36,129 nucleotides of DNA from Bermanella sp049115935. Its GTDB lineage: Bacteria; Pseudomonadota; Gammaproteobacteria; Pseudomonadales; Oceanobacteraceae. The stretch lies in contig JAGDZK010000029.1 of assembly GCA_049115935.1 (NCBI GenBank), positions 1 to 36,129 on the forward strand, written 5' to 3'. Of the stretch, positions 16,234 through 25,410 are shown piece after piece. Below the pieces are notes generated by a model that worked only from the letters and a program-made list of their open reading frames with translations, did no database searches and was not told where the DNA came from. The position numbers were made by a program, and so were the translations under genes. Every line of letters starts with the position of its first letter. The first letter of the stretch is position 1.

Positions 16234-17070
16234 ATGAAATTTACAGGTACAGAAGAATACGTAGCCACGTCAGAACTACAAATGGCGGTAAATGCGGCTA
16301 TTACATTGCAGCGTCCTTTATTGATTAAAGGTGAGCCTGGTACTGGTAAGACCATGTTGGCAGAGCAGCTAGCAGAAGCACTTGGCACTCCGTTGATTCA
16401 GTGGCACATCAAATCCACAACCAAAGCCCACCAAGGCTTGTATGAATACGATGCCGTATCTCGTTTACGTGATTCGCAATTGGGTAACGAAAGCGTTAAA
16501 GATATTTCTAACTACATCAAGAAAGGTAAACTTTGGGAAGCCTTCACCGGTGACAAGCCACCCGTACTATTGATTGATGAAATCGATAAAGCGGATATAG
16601 AGTTCCCTAACGATCTATTGTTAGAGCTAGATAAAATGGAATTCTTTGTATACGAAACCCAAGAACGTATCGTTGCTAAGCATCGTCCAATTATCATTAT
16701 CACCAGTAACAACGAAAAAGAATTACCAGATGCGTTTTTGCGCCGTTGTTTCTTCCACTACATCGATTTCCCAGATAAAGATACCATGCAAAAAATTGTT
16801 GATGTGCATTTTCCTGACATCAAAAAATCATTACTGGCTGAAGCAATGGATGTGTTTTTTGACCTACGCAAAGTACCAGGTCTTAAAAAGAAACCATCAA
16901 CATCAGAACTGGTTGATTGGTTGAAGTTGCTATTAGCAGATGATGTAGACCCTGATACATTGCGCAGCAAAGAAACTGCAATTCCACCTTTATATGGTGC
17001 CATGGTTAAAAACGAACAAGATGTAGAACTACTGCAAAAATTAGCATTCATGTCTCGTCGTAAAGGCTAA
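16234..17070 (+). CDS. MoxR family AAA+ ATPase
   Basis: A cytosolic AAA+ ATPase of the MoxR group, which act as chaperones together with VWA proteins, often for assembly or activation of protein complexes. From the ATG at 16234 it has 278 residues, with Walker A GEPGTGKTM (about 33-41), Walker B VLLIDEIDKAD, sensor 1 IIITSNNEKELPDAFLRRC and a C-terminal helical lid. An in-frame TTG at 16222 would add four residues but lacks family support. The downstream CoxE-like VWA gene begins 4 bases after the stop, the standard MoxR/VWA arrangement. Confidence 0.92.
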   Translation: MKFTGTEEYVATSELQMAVNAAITLQRPLLIKGEPGTGKTMLAEQLAEALGTPLIQWHIKSTTKAHQGLYEYDAVSRLRDSQLGNESVKDISNYIKKGKLWEAFTGDKPPVLLIDEIDKADIEFPNDLLLELDKMEFFVYETQERIVAKHRPIIIITSNNEKELPDAFLRRCFFHYIDFPDKDTMQKIVDVHFPDIKKSLLAEAMDVFFDLRKVPGLKKKPSTSELVDWLKLLLADDVDPDTLRSKETAIPPLYGAMVKNEQDVELLQKLAFMSRRKG

Positions 17071-17074
17071 AACT

Positions 17075-18259
17075 ATGTTGGTTGATTATTTCCAAACCAT
17101 GCGCGAATATCGAGTTCCTTGCTCGATTCGTGAATACTTGGATCTCATAAGCGCCCTCAAGAATCACTTAGCATTTGCTGATTTGGATGACTTTTATCAA
17201 ATCAGCCGAATATGTTTGGTTAAAGACGAACGTCATTTTGATAAATTCGATAAAGCGTTTGCTCACTACTTTGAAGGCATTGATCGTTTAGATGAAATTT
17301 TAACCAGTGCCAAAGGCATACCTGAAGACTGGATGAAATCAGAGTTTGAGCGCTTATTTAGCAAAGAAGAGCTAGAGGCAATAGAGTCTCAAGGTGGCTT
17401 CGATGAGCTGATGAAAAAATTCCGCGAACGTTTAGAAGAGCAAGAAAAGCGTCACCGTGGTGGTAATAAAATGATCGGCACAGGTGGTACATCACCATTT
17501 GGTGCGGATGGTTTTAACCCAGAAGGCATGCGAGTACAGCAAGGGCGTAGTCGTCATAAAAAAGCCATTAAGGTTTGGGAACAGCGTAATTATCGTAATT
17601 TGGATGATGACGTTGAGCTGGGTATTCGTAATATCAAAGTGGCACTGCGACGTTTGCGTAAGTTTGCTCGTCAAGGGGCAGCGGAAGAGCTGGACCTAGA
17701 CGATACCATAAGCTCAACGGCTAATAATGCTGGTTTCTTAGACATTAAGTTGGTGCCAGAACGTCATAACGCAGTGAAAGTTCTGCTGTTCTTTGATATT
17801 GGCGGCACTATGGATCCGTTTGTGCGCATTTGCGAAGAGTTATTCTCAGCCGCTAAAACGGAGTTTAAGCACATGGAGACGTTCTATTTTCATAACTGCC
17901 TTTATGAGAGTGTGTGGAAAGACAACCGTCGACGCAGTAATGAACGTACACAAACGTGGGATATTCTGCGCAAGTTTACCAAAGACTATAAAGTGATTTT
18001 CATTGGTGATGCCATGATGGCACCTTATGAAGTGACCCATGTTGGCGGAAGTGTTGAACACTGGAATGACGAGCCAGGTTCGGTTTGGTTAGAGCGCATG
18101 AAAGAGCACTTTTCAAAAGTGGTGTGGCTGAATCCTGTTCCTGATTCTCAATGGGGTTGGAGCGGATCACTCAATGCCATTCGCGATATCATGAAAGATG
18201 ATATGTACCCATTAACCATCAATGGCCTTGAAGATGCCATGCGAGAATTGAGTCGTTAG
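17075..18259 (+). CDS. VWA domain protein, CoxE-like
   Basis: A 394-residue cytosolic protein that is the usual partner of a MoxR ATPase. The N-terminal half is helical (YRVPCSIREYLDLISALK, then a charged region to about 140, with a Gly-rich loop around 130-150). The C-terminal half carries the VWA domain starting at VKVLLFFDIGGTMDP. Its MIDAS reads D-I-G-G-T, with Gly where the classic motif has Ser; from memory this is usual for the CoxE-like subfamily and not a defect. No membrane segment or signal is present. The client of the pair is not known; the envelope operon starting 200 bases downstream is a candidate by position only. Confidence 0.88.
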   Translation: MLVDYFQTMREYRVPCSIREYLDLISALKNHLAFADLDDFYQISRICLVKDERHFDKFDKAFAHYFEGIDRLDEILTSAKGIPEDWMKSEFERLFSKEELEAIESQGGFDELMKKFRERLEEQEKRHRGGNKMIGTGGTSPFGADGFNPEGMRVQQGRSRHKKAIKVWEQRNYRNLDDDVELGIRNIKVALRRLRKFARQGAAEELDLDDTISSTANNAGFLDIKLVPERHNAVKVLLFFDIGGTMDPFVRICEELFSAAKTEFKHMETFYFHNCLYESVWKDNRRRSNERTQTWDILRKFTKDYKVIFIGDAMMAPYEVTHVGGSVEHWNDEPGSVWLERMKEHFSKVVWLNPVPDSQWGWSGSLNAIRDIMKDDMYPLTINGLEDAMRELSR

Positions 18260-18279
18260 GCGTAAGTCATGGTATGAAT

Positions 18280-18304
18280 AAGGGAGCCTCGGCTCCCTTT
18301 TTTA
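18280..18304 (+). terminator. Intrinsic terminator after the MoxR/VWA pair
   Basis: AAGGGAGCC and GGCTCCCTT pair around CTCG at the apex and are followed by Ts. It separates the MoxR/VWA transcript from the envelope operon. Confidence 0.85.
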
Positions 18305-18473
18305 TTGGCTAAAATGTGCCGAATTACAGTATTTGGCTACTAAATAGGCGTTTTGGTACTTACGACTCACTAACCTAGGTTGCATCCTTTAAAACCCTAG
18401 GTAACAATACGCCAAGACGCAGCATTCTCAAAAAAAGCGTCCTTATAATAAAAATAAAAAATAAGGGTCAACC
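18305..18473 (+). promoter_or_regulatory. Leader of the envelope operon with two CCTAGG elements
   Basis: This stretch must hold the promoter of the nine-gene operon. It contains AACCTAGGTT (18372-18381, itself a palindrome) and CCCTAGGTAAC (18395-18405), two copies of CCTAGG about 15 bases apart. An AT-rich segment precedes the GTG start at 18474. No convincing -35/-10 pair was identified. Confidence 0.4.
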
Positions 18474-19001
18474 GTGAAGGCAATCCAATCTATTGCAAAT
18501 GGCTTTGTGCTATTTCTATCTTTATTTGCGTCCAGTTCATTATTTGCAGCTGAACAAGCGGGCTTAGATGCCGAAATCGAAGAGCTAAAAGCGGAAGTCA
18601 TCGAATTAAACCGGGAGCTATTTGATTTAGAAGAGCAGCTACTTTATCCAGCGACTACCTCATTTGCTGTATTTGTATCCATGGAAGCAGTACCTGATTT
18701 TGAAATTCAGTCCGTAAAACTGAATTTAGACGAGCAAGATGTTACCTCCCATATTTATCGCGCAGAGCAAGTAGAAGCGTTGCGCCGCGGTGGTATTCAA
18801 AAAATTTATGTGGGCAACTTAAAGCCAGGTTTGCACAAACTCAAAGCAGAAATTTTGGGTAAAGACCGTGATGGTCGTCCAGTTAAACGCATGGTGGTGG
18901 CTGAATTTGGTAAGGCCCGTGCGAGTAAATACCTTGAAGTAAAAATCAGCAGTAATCCGAATCAAAACAAACCAGACTTCGCCATTGTAGAGTGGAAGTG
19001 A
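18474..19001 (+). CDS. Secreted coiled-coil protein, first gene of the envelope operon
   Basis: A 175-residue exported protein with a signal peptide (about 1-25, cleavage at FAA-EQ). A heptad-like coiled coil follows (about 29-55, rich in EELKAEVIELNRELFDLEEQL), then a compact beta-rich domain (about 60-175) with SFAVFVSMEAVPDFEIQSVKLNLDEQDV and GGIQKIYVGNLKPGLHKLKAEI. Proteins of this shape stand at the head of similar TPR/ExbB/ExbD operons in other gammaproteobacteria as far as I recall, often with misleading regulator names. It starts with GTG at 18474 after an AGGGT site. It probably acts in the periplasm with the TPR proteins encoded immediately downstream; the gap to the next gene is 1 base. 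Confidence 0.8.
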   Translation: MKAIQSIANGFVLFLSLFASSSLFAAEQAGLDAEIEELKAEVIELNRELFDLEEQLLYPATTSFAVFVSMEAVPDFEIQSVKLNLDEQDVTSHIYRAEQVEALRRGGIQKIYVGNLKPGLHKLKAEILGKDRDGRPVKRMVVAEFGKARASKYLEVKISSNPNQNKPDFAIVEWK

Positions 19002-19002
19002 C

Positions 19003-20895
19003 ATGCGCTGGTTTATTTGGCTGTTACTATTAGCTCCTGCTGTATATGGCGCGGATCTATTGCCTGACGAGCGTCGATCGATTGCTCGTGACCCTATCTA
19101 TGGTCAAGCCTTATATAGCCTGCACTCTGGTGAGTACGATAAAGCGTTAGGCTTGAATTACAAACTGCGTAAAAACGGCCGTAAAGGCTATGGCAAAATA
19201 CTTGATATACATGAAGCGACTGCCCAACTTGGCTTGGGTATGAGTCGGCATGCTCAAAAACAATATAAAAAATTATTAACCGATACCCGCGTCAGTTTTT
19301 TACCTGCCCCTGCTCGCGCACAAGCTTGGTTTTATATGGCCAAGCACTTTTATAATAAAGGCCTTTGGGCCAGTGCATTAAGTGCCATTAGGAAAGTAAA
19401 CGGCACCCACTTAGCAGCCTCTTTAAAAGATGAATATCACTTTTTAGCCACCACCCTTGAATTATTTAAGGGTAAACCAAAAAAAGCAGATCAACATATA
19501 TTAGCTATTAACCCAGAAAGTAAATGGGCGGTATATGCTTATATGAATTTGGCGGTTAGTTACACAGAGCGAGATGTACATATCAGCAAAGTAGAAGCCA
19601 TATTTAATAGGGCGTTACTACTAACAAGCAATACTGAAAAAGCGGAAGCGTTAGCGGATAAAATCAACTTAATGGCAGGTCAGTTTTTTTATGCAACAGG
19701 TCGTGGTCGCAGTGCTATTAAACACCTTAAAAGTGTGAGCTTAGATGGCGCATACACACCCAAAGCATTGTTGACTTATGGCTGGGCATTAACTGAGCAG
19801 TGGCAGTATCATGATGCATTACAGCCTTGGTATATGCTTAAAACTAGTCATTCTCCACTAAATCAAGACGTGCAAGAAACGCTTATTGCAATTCCTCATC
19901 TTCTCGAAAAACTCAATGCAAAAGTGATGGCCCTAGGTGCGTTTGATTATGCCACCGATCAATTTGACGATATCTATAGCCAATTAGGTGAAAGCGCAAA
20001 ACGCTTAAACAGTGGTGAATTTATTGAACCACTCATGAAGCAACAAGTGCCTGACCGCTGGGGAGCATTTGAAGCGGTGGATTTATCGCTACCAAATCAC
20101 CCCGATCAAGTTTATTTGAAAGAAGTTATGAGTCAGGGTTACTTTCAAGGTGAATTAACTAATCTGCGTGATTTGCATGTCATGCGTTATCAGTTGCAAA
20201 GTGCCATGGAAGAACTAACGGCCCTAGACGAAACAGCTGATTTACGTAAACAAGAATACCTAGTTATTAAAAAAGAAGCACAAGTCAGTAAACATAAAGC
20301 ACGTTTGTCAACATTACAGAATCGTTATAAAAAATTACTTACCAAGATTAATAAAGCGTTTAAACACCCTGATGGTACTGGTCTAGCCTCTGATTCAGAG
20401 AAAGGACAGCTGGAGTCGTTTACGCGAACGACTAAGCAGATCAAAAATGTTGCGCAATTGTCTTCACAAAGTGTACAGAGCTACAAGGATCGCTTACGTC
20501 GTGTAGAGGGGGTTTTAAAATGGACTCTCTCCGAGCGCTACAATGAGCGAAAACAACAAGTATCTCAAAGTTTAGCGTTGTTAGAAGATAAAATAAGACA
20601 AGCCAAGAAACAATATAATGCCACTGAATATGCCTACTCGGTTTCACCAAAAAGCTTTAATGGGTTTAAACAAAAAATTGAAAAATTGAGAAAAACCTAT
20701 AAAAAGCAGCTTGTTAAGCTAGATAAAGTTTATTATCAGCAACGAGAAAAAGTAGGCAGCATCGTTAAGATAGATATTAAAAAACGTCAAGAGCGTGTTA
20801 TGGATTATCAAATGCAAGCACGCCTAGCGGCAGCTCGTTTATTTGACGAAACATCAAACAAACAGCGCATAGTGGCAGGGGAGGTAAGACAGTGA
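19003..20895 (+). CDS. Periplasmic TPR and coiled-coil protein
   Basis: A 630-residue exported protein with a signal peptide (about 1-16). The first half has TPR-like helical pairs (QALYSLHSGEYDKALGLNYKLRKNG, AQAWFYMAKHFYNKGLWASALSAIRKV, ALLTYGWALTEQWQYHDALQPWYML). The second half, from about 390, is highly charged and forms long coiled coils ending near residue 610. TPRs bind protein partners, so it is probably a scaffold in the periplasm. Its position resembles that of the periplasmic TPR component (GltC/GltD-like) of Myxococcus Agl-Glt loci, but I cannot show orthology. Its stop overlaps the GTG start of the next gene by 4 bases. Confidence 0.8.
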   Translation: MRWFIWLLLLAPAVYGADLLPDERRSIARDPIYGQALYSLHSGEYDKALGLNYKLRKNGRKGYGKILDIHEATAQLGLGMSRHAQKQYKKLLTDTRVSFLPAPARAQAWFYMAKHFYNKGLWASALSAIRKVNGTHLAASLKDEYHFLATTLELFKGKPKKADQHILAINPESKWAVYAYMNLAVSYTERDVHISKVEAIFNRALLLTSNTEKAEALADKINLMAGQFFYATGRGRSAIKHLKSVSLDGAYTPKALLTYGWALTEQWQYHDALQPWYMLKTSHSPLNQDVQETLIAIPHLLEKLNAKVMALGAFDYATDQFDDIYSQLGESAKRLNSGEFIEPLMKQQVPDRWGAFEAVDLSLPNHPDQVYLKEVMSQGYFQGELTNLRDLHVMRYQLQSAMEELTALDETADLRKQEYLVIKKEAQVSKHKARLSTLQNRYKKLLTKINKAFKHPDGTGLASDSEKGQLESFTRTTKQIKNVAQLSSQSVQSYKDRLRRVEGVLKWTLSERYNERKQQVSQSLALLEDKIRQAKKQYNATEYAYSVSPKSFNGFKQKIEKLRKTYKKQLVKLDKVYYQQREKVGSIVKIDIKKRQERVMDYQMQARLAAARLFDETSNKQRIVAGEVRQ

Positions 20896-23720
20896 TCAAT
20901 AAATGGATCGTACCCACTGCGTTTGCTGTTTTATTAACGGCATGTGCTAACCAGCCTGAGCGCAATGTGGTTAGTGTTGAAGAAGATTTAACCGGTAAAA
21001 GTATTGCCAATATTCGCCCTGTAGGTGTGCGCTTAGCAAAAATGCCAGCGCCACAAGCGAACACAAAAAAAGCCATTGAAAAATATCAGCGCTTCTTAGA
21101 AGTAGCTCCCATGGGGGAAACTCGCGTACACGTAATGCACAGACTGGCTGATCTTAAGCTTATGGATGTAGAAGAGTTATTGGCAGATAACCCTGAACAA
21201 CTAGATGCTAAGCAAGTGCAAACGATTTACCAAGAAGCCATTGATACCTATTCACAAGTTTTAAAAATGTTTCCTAATCGTCGTGATAGCGACATGTTGT
21301 TATATCAATTAGCAAAAGTTCACATGTTAAAAGGTGATGATGAGCAAGCTTTAAAGGTGCTTACGCAATTAACGGAAGGCTTCCCTGAATCTCAGCTTAT
21401 GGCTGAAGCGCAATATCGTCGCGGTGATATTTTATTTAACTTAGAGCGTTTTGTTGAGGCCAATAGAGCATTTGCCTATGTCAGCATGGGTAAAAAAACC
21501 AACCGTTTTTATATTAGTGCAAGTTATATGCGTGGTTGGAGTCAATTTAAACTGCGTGCCTATGACAATGCGTTATTATCATTTGTAAAAGTGATTGATG
21601 AGCGCTTTGCTGATACTACCGCTATCGTGACAGCTTCAAAGGGTGATAAAGAGTTACTTGATGATACTGTGCGAGTTATGAGCATGATCTTCGCGGACAA
21701 CAGTGGGCATAAACAAATTGCACAATTAATGCAGCGCATTGGTGACCGCCATTATGAGTATTTGTTGTACGACTCATTGGCCGAATATTACTTGTTTAAG
21801 CAACAGTACACAGATGCCGCACGAACCTTCAAAGCATTTGTACAGGCAAACCCTACTGATGTGTTAGCGCCTGCTTTTTATAGCAGTGTCGTAAATAGTT
21901 ATAAAAAAGCGGGCTACGTGGACTTATTACTCAAGCATAAAATTGCTTACATAGAGCAATACGGTATCCGTAGTGCTTATTGGAATTTATACGGCGAAGA
22001 TATTCGTGACATGATTCGCCCGAACATTAAAGACTATAGCTCGCAACTAGCTCAGTACTACCATTCACGAGGTCAAAAATCTAAAAACCTTAAAAGTAAG
22101 TTTAATAATTTATTAGCCTCTGCGCGCTGGTATCAAGAATACATAGATACCTTCCCGTCAGATGAAAAGGTTGGCCAGATGTACTTCTTAAAAGGTGAAG
22201 CCGTTTATGAAGTGGGTCGCTTTGAGGAAGCTATTCTTGCTTACACCCAGGGTGGTTATGAAACCCCTAAGCATGATAAATCAGAAGAATCCGCATATGC
22301 CGCGTTAGTGGCCTACAATCGAATGATTGATACGGCTAAAGCTGAAGAAAAATCATTTTGGTTAGAACGCAAAGTAGATAGCGCACTGCGTTACGCAATG
22401 GTGTATCCAGAAAATAAAAATACGGCTCAGGTATTGGCTAGGGCCGCAGAAGGGTTATTTAGCTTAGGTCAATTCAAGCGAGCAGTTGACGTGAGTGCAA
22501 GCGTGCTTGCCCGTAAAGATGCAAACGCGCAACAGCGTTCCGTGGCAAATTTAATCAAAGCGCATTCTCACTTTGATCTAGCCCAGTACGAAATGGCAGA
22601 AACGTCATACTTGGCAGCGCTAAGTAGTAAGCAACTTAAAGCAAATGATATCGCTGCAGTGAATGAAAAATTAGCGGCCAGTATTTATAAACAAGCTGTG
22701 GCATGGGTCGAAAAAGATGTACTTGATAAAGCCATTACGGACTTTATGCGAGTGGGGAAAGTTGTACCTAGTTCACCAATTCGTATTACAGCTCACTATG
22801 ACGCCGCTTCATATTTAATGAAGAAAAAGCAATGGGAAAAAGCAGAAGGTATTCTATTGAGTTTTAGAGAGAAATTCCCCAAGGATAAACTAGCTAAAGA
22901 CATTCCTTCTAAACTTATTATTGCTTATGAAAATACTCAGAACTGGAAAAAAGCGGCTTATGAGTTACAAAATATTTGGCGTTTTTCTCGTAATAAAAAA
23001 GAACAGCGAATCGCGCTTTATCAAGCAGCTGAATACTATGAAAAAGCGGATGATATTGATAACGCCATGGTTATGTTAAAGCGCTATGCTCATAACTATC
23101 CTAAACCGTTTGATGCTCAATTAGAGGCAATCAATAAACTTGAAGGTTTATATTTGAAACAGAATGACCATGAAAAACGTCGTTACTGGTTAGAGAAATT
23201 GATAGCGTCAGACTTATCCGCTGGTAAGGCTCGTACCGAACGTTCGAAATTCCTAGCAGCAAAAGCCTCATTTGAGCTAGCGGACTATGAGCGTCAAACG
23301 TATGCCAAAATCGAGTTGACGCTACCTTTGAAAAAAAGCTTGGGTAAAAAGAAAGTGGCGCTTAAGAGAACACTGGATGCCTATCAGCGTACAGCTAAAA
23401 TGGAAGTTCAAGAGTTTACTACGGCGGCTACATTTCAAATTGCAGAAATTTACGGCGAACTTTCCCGTGATCTGATGGCCTCGCAACGCCCTGCTGGTTT
23501 GGATGAGTTAGAGCTTGAAGAATATGAGTTTTTATTAGAAGACCAAGCGTTTCCGTTTGAAGAAGCCGCTATTAATATTCATGAAACTAATATTAAACGT
23601 AGCTGGGATGGTTTATACGACAGCTGGATTTCAAACAGTATCTCTGCGCTAGCTAAACTCATGCCCGCGCGTTATGCCAAACAGGAGGTGAGCTATGATG
23701 CGATTGCTGAAATTCATTAA
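20892..23720 (+). CDS. Large TPR lipoprotein
   Basis: A 942-residue lipoprotein with lipobox LLTAC (Cys18). There is no Asp directly after the Cys, so sorting to the outer membrane is expected. The mature chain is made almost entirely of helical TPR/Sel1-like pairs: DTYSQVLKMFPNRRDSDMLLYQLAKVHMLKGDDEQALKVL, AQYRRGDILFNLERFVEANRAF, and many more to about residue 780. The spacing resembles outer-membrane TPR lipoproteins such as BamD, but much longer. It starts with GTG at 20892 after GGAGG and overlaps the previous stop by 4 bases. As the largest part of the operon it could span much of the periplasm, comparable to GltD/AgmU-like proteins of Myxococcus; that parallel is inference. Confidence 0.85.
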   Translation: MINKWIVPTAFAVLLTACANQPERNVVSVEEDLTGKSIANIRPVGVRLAKMPAPQANTKKAIEKYQRFLEVAPMGETRVHVMHRLADLKLMDVEELLADNPEQLDAKQVQTIYQEAIDTYSQVLKMFPNRRDSDMLLYQLAKVHMLKGDDEQALKVLTQLTEGFPESQLMAEAQYRRGDILFNLERFVEANRAFAYVSMGKKTNRFYISASYMRGWSQFKLRAYDNALLSFVKVIDERFADTTAIVTASKGDKELLDDTVRVMSMIFADNSGHKQIAQLMQRIGDRHYEYLLYDSLAEYYLFKQQYTDAARTFKAFVQANPTDVLAPAFYSSVVNSYKKAGYVDLLLKHKIAYIEQYGIRSAYWNLYGEDIRDMIRPNIKDYSSQLAQYYHSRGQKSKNLKSKFNNLLASARWYQEYIDTFPSDEKVGQMYFLKGEAVYEVGRFEEAILAYTQGGYETPKHDKSEESAYAALVAYNRMIDTAKAEEKSFWLERKVDSALRYAMVYPENKNTAQVLARAAEGLFSLGQFKRAVDVSASVLARKDANAQQRSVANLIKAHSHFDLAQYEMAETSYLAALSSKQLKANDIAAVNEKLAASIYKQAVAWVEKDVLDKAITDFMRVGKVVPSSPIRITAHYDAASYLMKKKQWEKAEGILLSFREKFPKDKLAKDIPSKLIIAYENTQNWKKAAYELQNIWRFSRNKKEQRIALYQAAEYYEKADDIDNAMVMLKRYAHNYPKPFDAQLEAINKLEGLYLKQNDHEKRRYWLEKLIASDLSAGKARTERSKFLAAKASFELADYERQTYAKIELTLPLKKSLGKKKVALKRTLDAYQRTAKMEVQEFTTAATFQIAEIYGELSRDLMASQRPAGLDELELEEYEFLLEDQAFPFEEAAINIHETNIKRSWDGLYDSWISNSISALAKLMPARYAKQEVSYDAIAEIH

Positions 23721-24315
23721 TTGCGCAGTATTGTTCTCATTGCTAGGCGCGTGTGCTGGCCAGCAAGTTATTTCAACGGTTGATGCTAATGTAGAGTCAA
23801 AAATCATTGAAATACCAGAGCAGGCTGCTGCAGATTTTAAAATTGCCATTGGCTTGATGAACCAAAATAAATTGTCAGATGCATTGGCCGCATTTGAAAA
23901 AATGACCAAGGCGTATCCAGAATTATCTGGGCCTTATGCGAATATTGGTGTCATACATGGCCGTAACGGAGATTGGGAAAGTGCACGGGATGCCTTGTTA
24001 ATCAGCAGCCAGAAAAACGACAAGAATATAAAGGTGCTTAATCAGTTAGGTCTTGCTTATCGACATTTAGGCGAATTCAAACAAGCAGAATCTATTTATC
24101 TTGATGCTATTAAACGTGATGCCAGTATTGCACAGAGTTATCTAAATTTAGGCATTTTGTACGACATTTATATGGGCCAATTTGTTAAGGCCAGTGATTA
24201 TTATCAGAAGTATCAAAGCTTGCAAAATGAACCGGACCGTCAAGTGGCTGGCTGGATTGTTGATATCAACCGTCGTGCCGGTATTAAGTCTCAAATAGCC
24301 GGAGAAACGCCATGA
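23695..24315 (+). CDS. Small TPR lipoprotein
   Basis: A 206-residue lipoprotein with lipobox LLGAC (Cys20), followed by about four TPRs (KIAIGLMNQNKLSDALAAFEKM, GPYANIGVIHGRNGDWESARDAL, VLNQLGLAYRHLGEFKQAESIY, AQSYLNLGILYDIYMGQFVKASDYY). It overlaps the previous gene by 26 bases and has a perfect AGGAGG ribosome site at 23683-23688; either of the two consecutive ATGs at 23695 and 23698 may be used. In architecture it matches GltE/AglT, the TPR lipoprotein of the Myxococcus gliding machine. An outer-membrane adaptor role next to the ExbB/ExbD motor is likely. Confidence 0.85.
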   Translation: MMRLLKFINCAVLFSLLGACAGQQVISTVDANVESKIIEIPEQAAADFKIAIGLMNQNKLSDALAAFEKMTKAYPELSGPYANIGVIHGRNGDWESARDALLISSQKNDKNIKVLNQLGLAYRHLGEFKQAESIYLDAIKRDASIAQSYLNLGILYDIYMGQFVKASDYYQKYQSLQNEPDRQVAGWIVDINRRAGIKSQIAGETP

Positions 24316-24605
24316 AAATAGCCATCACTTTTCTGATGCTGTTTAGCGCTGTTTTTGCTCAAGCTAAAGATAAAACTATTCGCTTAGAAGGTATTAAGAT
24401 AAAAGCGGATCATGAAGCGCCACAGGTTATGCATATTATTCCATGGCAAAATCCTGAAGGGGCGGAGCGTTTGTATTCTCCCGTTCGCGGTGCTGAAATA
24501 GAACGCTTAAAACCCATGGACCCTTATAGTTTTGAATTAGAAACCACATTGCATGAACAATGGCAGGCAAACAAAAATACGGCCATTGACCTTGCACATG
24601 ATTAA
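24312..24605 (+). CDS. Small secreted hypothetical protein of the envelope operon
   Basis: A 97-residue exported protein: signal peptide (about 1-18, cleavage at AQA-KD), then a short hydrophilic chain with IRLEGIKIKADHEAPQVMHIIPW, in style like a short beta-strand plug or linker. I do not recognise a family. Its ATG overlaps the stop of the TPR lipoprotein gene (ATGA), so it belongs to the same coupled unit. It is the last gene before the AT-rich gap that precedes exbB. Confidence 0.7.
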   Translation: MKIAITFLMLFSAVFAQAKDKTIRLEGIKIKADHEAPQVMHIIPWQNPEGAERLYSPVRGAEIERLKPMDPYSFELETTLHEQWQANKNTAIDLAHD

Positions 24606-24713
24606 GTTTCTAATGGGCTAATAGCGACATAGCTTATAATAAAAACAATAAAAAATTATTCTTAAAAATAATTCACACAATAATAAAATCTATTCCAATA
24701 GAGGATGTACACA
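24606..24713 (+). promoter_or_regulatory. AT-rich gap with possible internal promoter before exbB
   Basis: This is the only gap of more than a few bases inside the operon after its first gene starts (apart from 25 bases after exbB). It includes TATAAT at 24635-24640 and an AT-only inverted repeat (AATTATT at 24654-24660 with AATAATT at 24667-24673). No good -35 box was found. The motor genes may have an extra promoter here; evidence is weak. Confidence 0.3.
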
Positions 24714-25385
24714 ATGGATACCATTATTCGATTTTTCCAAGATGGCGGCATGTTCATGTACCCAATCGCGGTCATATTAGTGGTCGGTCTTTCTATCGCT
24801 ATTGAGCGATTAATCAGTATTTCAGCAGCAAAACGTAAAAACCGTGCAGCATTTGAAGATATGTTGCCTATGATTCAGCGCAAAGATTATAAAGCCGCAC
24901 TTAACTATGCCGGTCAAAGCGATAGTGATATTGCTAATATTTTAGGTGCAGGTATCGCACGTATGCCAAGCAGTTCTCGTCGTGAAGACATTGAATACGC
25001 AATGGAAGAAGGTTTAATGGAAACCACGCCGAAACTTGAGAAGCGTACCGCTTATATTGCAACGCTTGCTAATATTTCAACGCTAATGGGCCTACTAGGT
25101 ACTATTATTGGTTTGATTGCCGCATTTACCGCGGTAGCAACAGCAGCCCCATCTGAAAAAGCCACACTGCTTTCGCAATCTATTTCGGTTGCGATGAATA
25201 CAACAGCATTTGGTTTGATTTCCGCAATCCCGTTATTGTTGGCACATACTGTGTTACAAAGCAAAACCACTGAAATTATCGATAGCCTAGAGATGGCAGG
25301 TGTTAAATTTTTGAATTTAATTACTGAGCGTAAGCCAGCAAGCGCTGCTCAATCTCAAGCTACCACTTCTAACGCTGCGAAATAA
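24714..25385 (+). CDS. ExbB/TolQ/MotA family proton channel protein
   Basis: Inner-membrane stator subunit that forms a proton channel with ExbD/TolR proteins. The 223-residue chain has three membrane helices (about 14-32, 118-140 and 160-182). The family motif is LANISTLMGLLGTIIGLIAAF in helix 2, including the pore Thr in LLGT, and SVAMNTTAFGLISAIP lines helix 3. I use the ATG at 24714, 9 bases after GAGG; the earlier ATG at 24705 lies right against that site. In Myxococcus the related AglR works with two TolR-like proteins, AglQ and AglS; here too two ExbD genes follow. Confidence 0.93.
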   Translation: MDTIIRFFQDGGMFMYPIAVILVVGLSIAIERLISISAAKRKNRAAFEDMLPMIQRKDYKAALNYAGQSDSDIANILGAGIARMPSSSRREDIEYAMEEGLMETTPKLEKRTAYIATLANISTLMGLLGTIIGLIAAFTAVATAAPSEKATLLSQSISVAMNTTAFGLISAIPLLLAHTVLQSKTTEIIDSLEMAGVKFLNLITERKPASAAQSQATTSNAAK

Positions 25386-25410
25386 TTGCACTTAAAAGTG
25401 GAGGTTGGCT

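Noticed and set aside
17797..17815. Degenerate MIDAS (DIGGT) as evidence of a dead VWA domain
   Set aside because: The Gly-containing form is, to my knowledge, normal in CoxE-like VWA partners of MoxR, so it is not counted as a defect.
17819..17996. Plus- and minus-strand short frames inside the MoxR-partner VWA gene
   Set aside because: They lie wholly within a well-supported VWA gene in other frames and show no domain or ribosome site.
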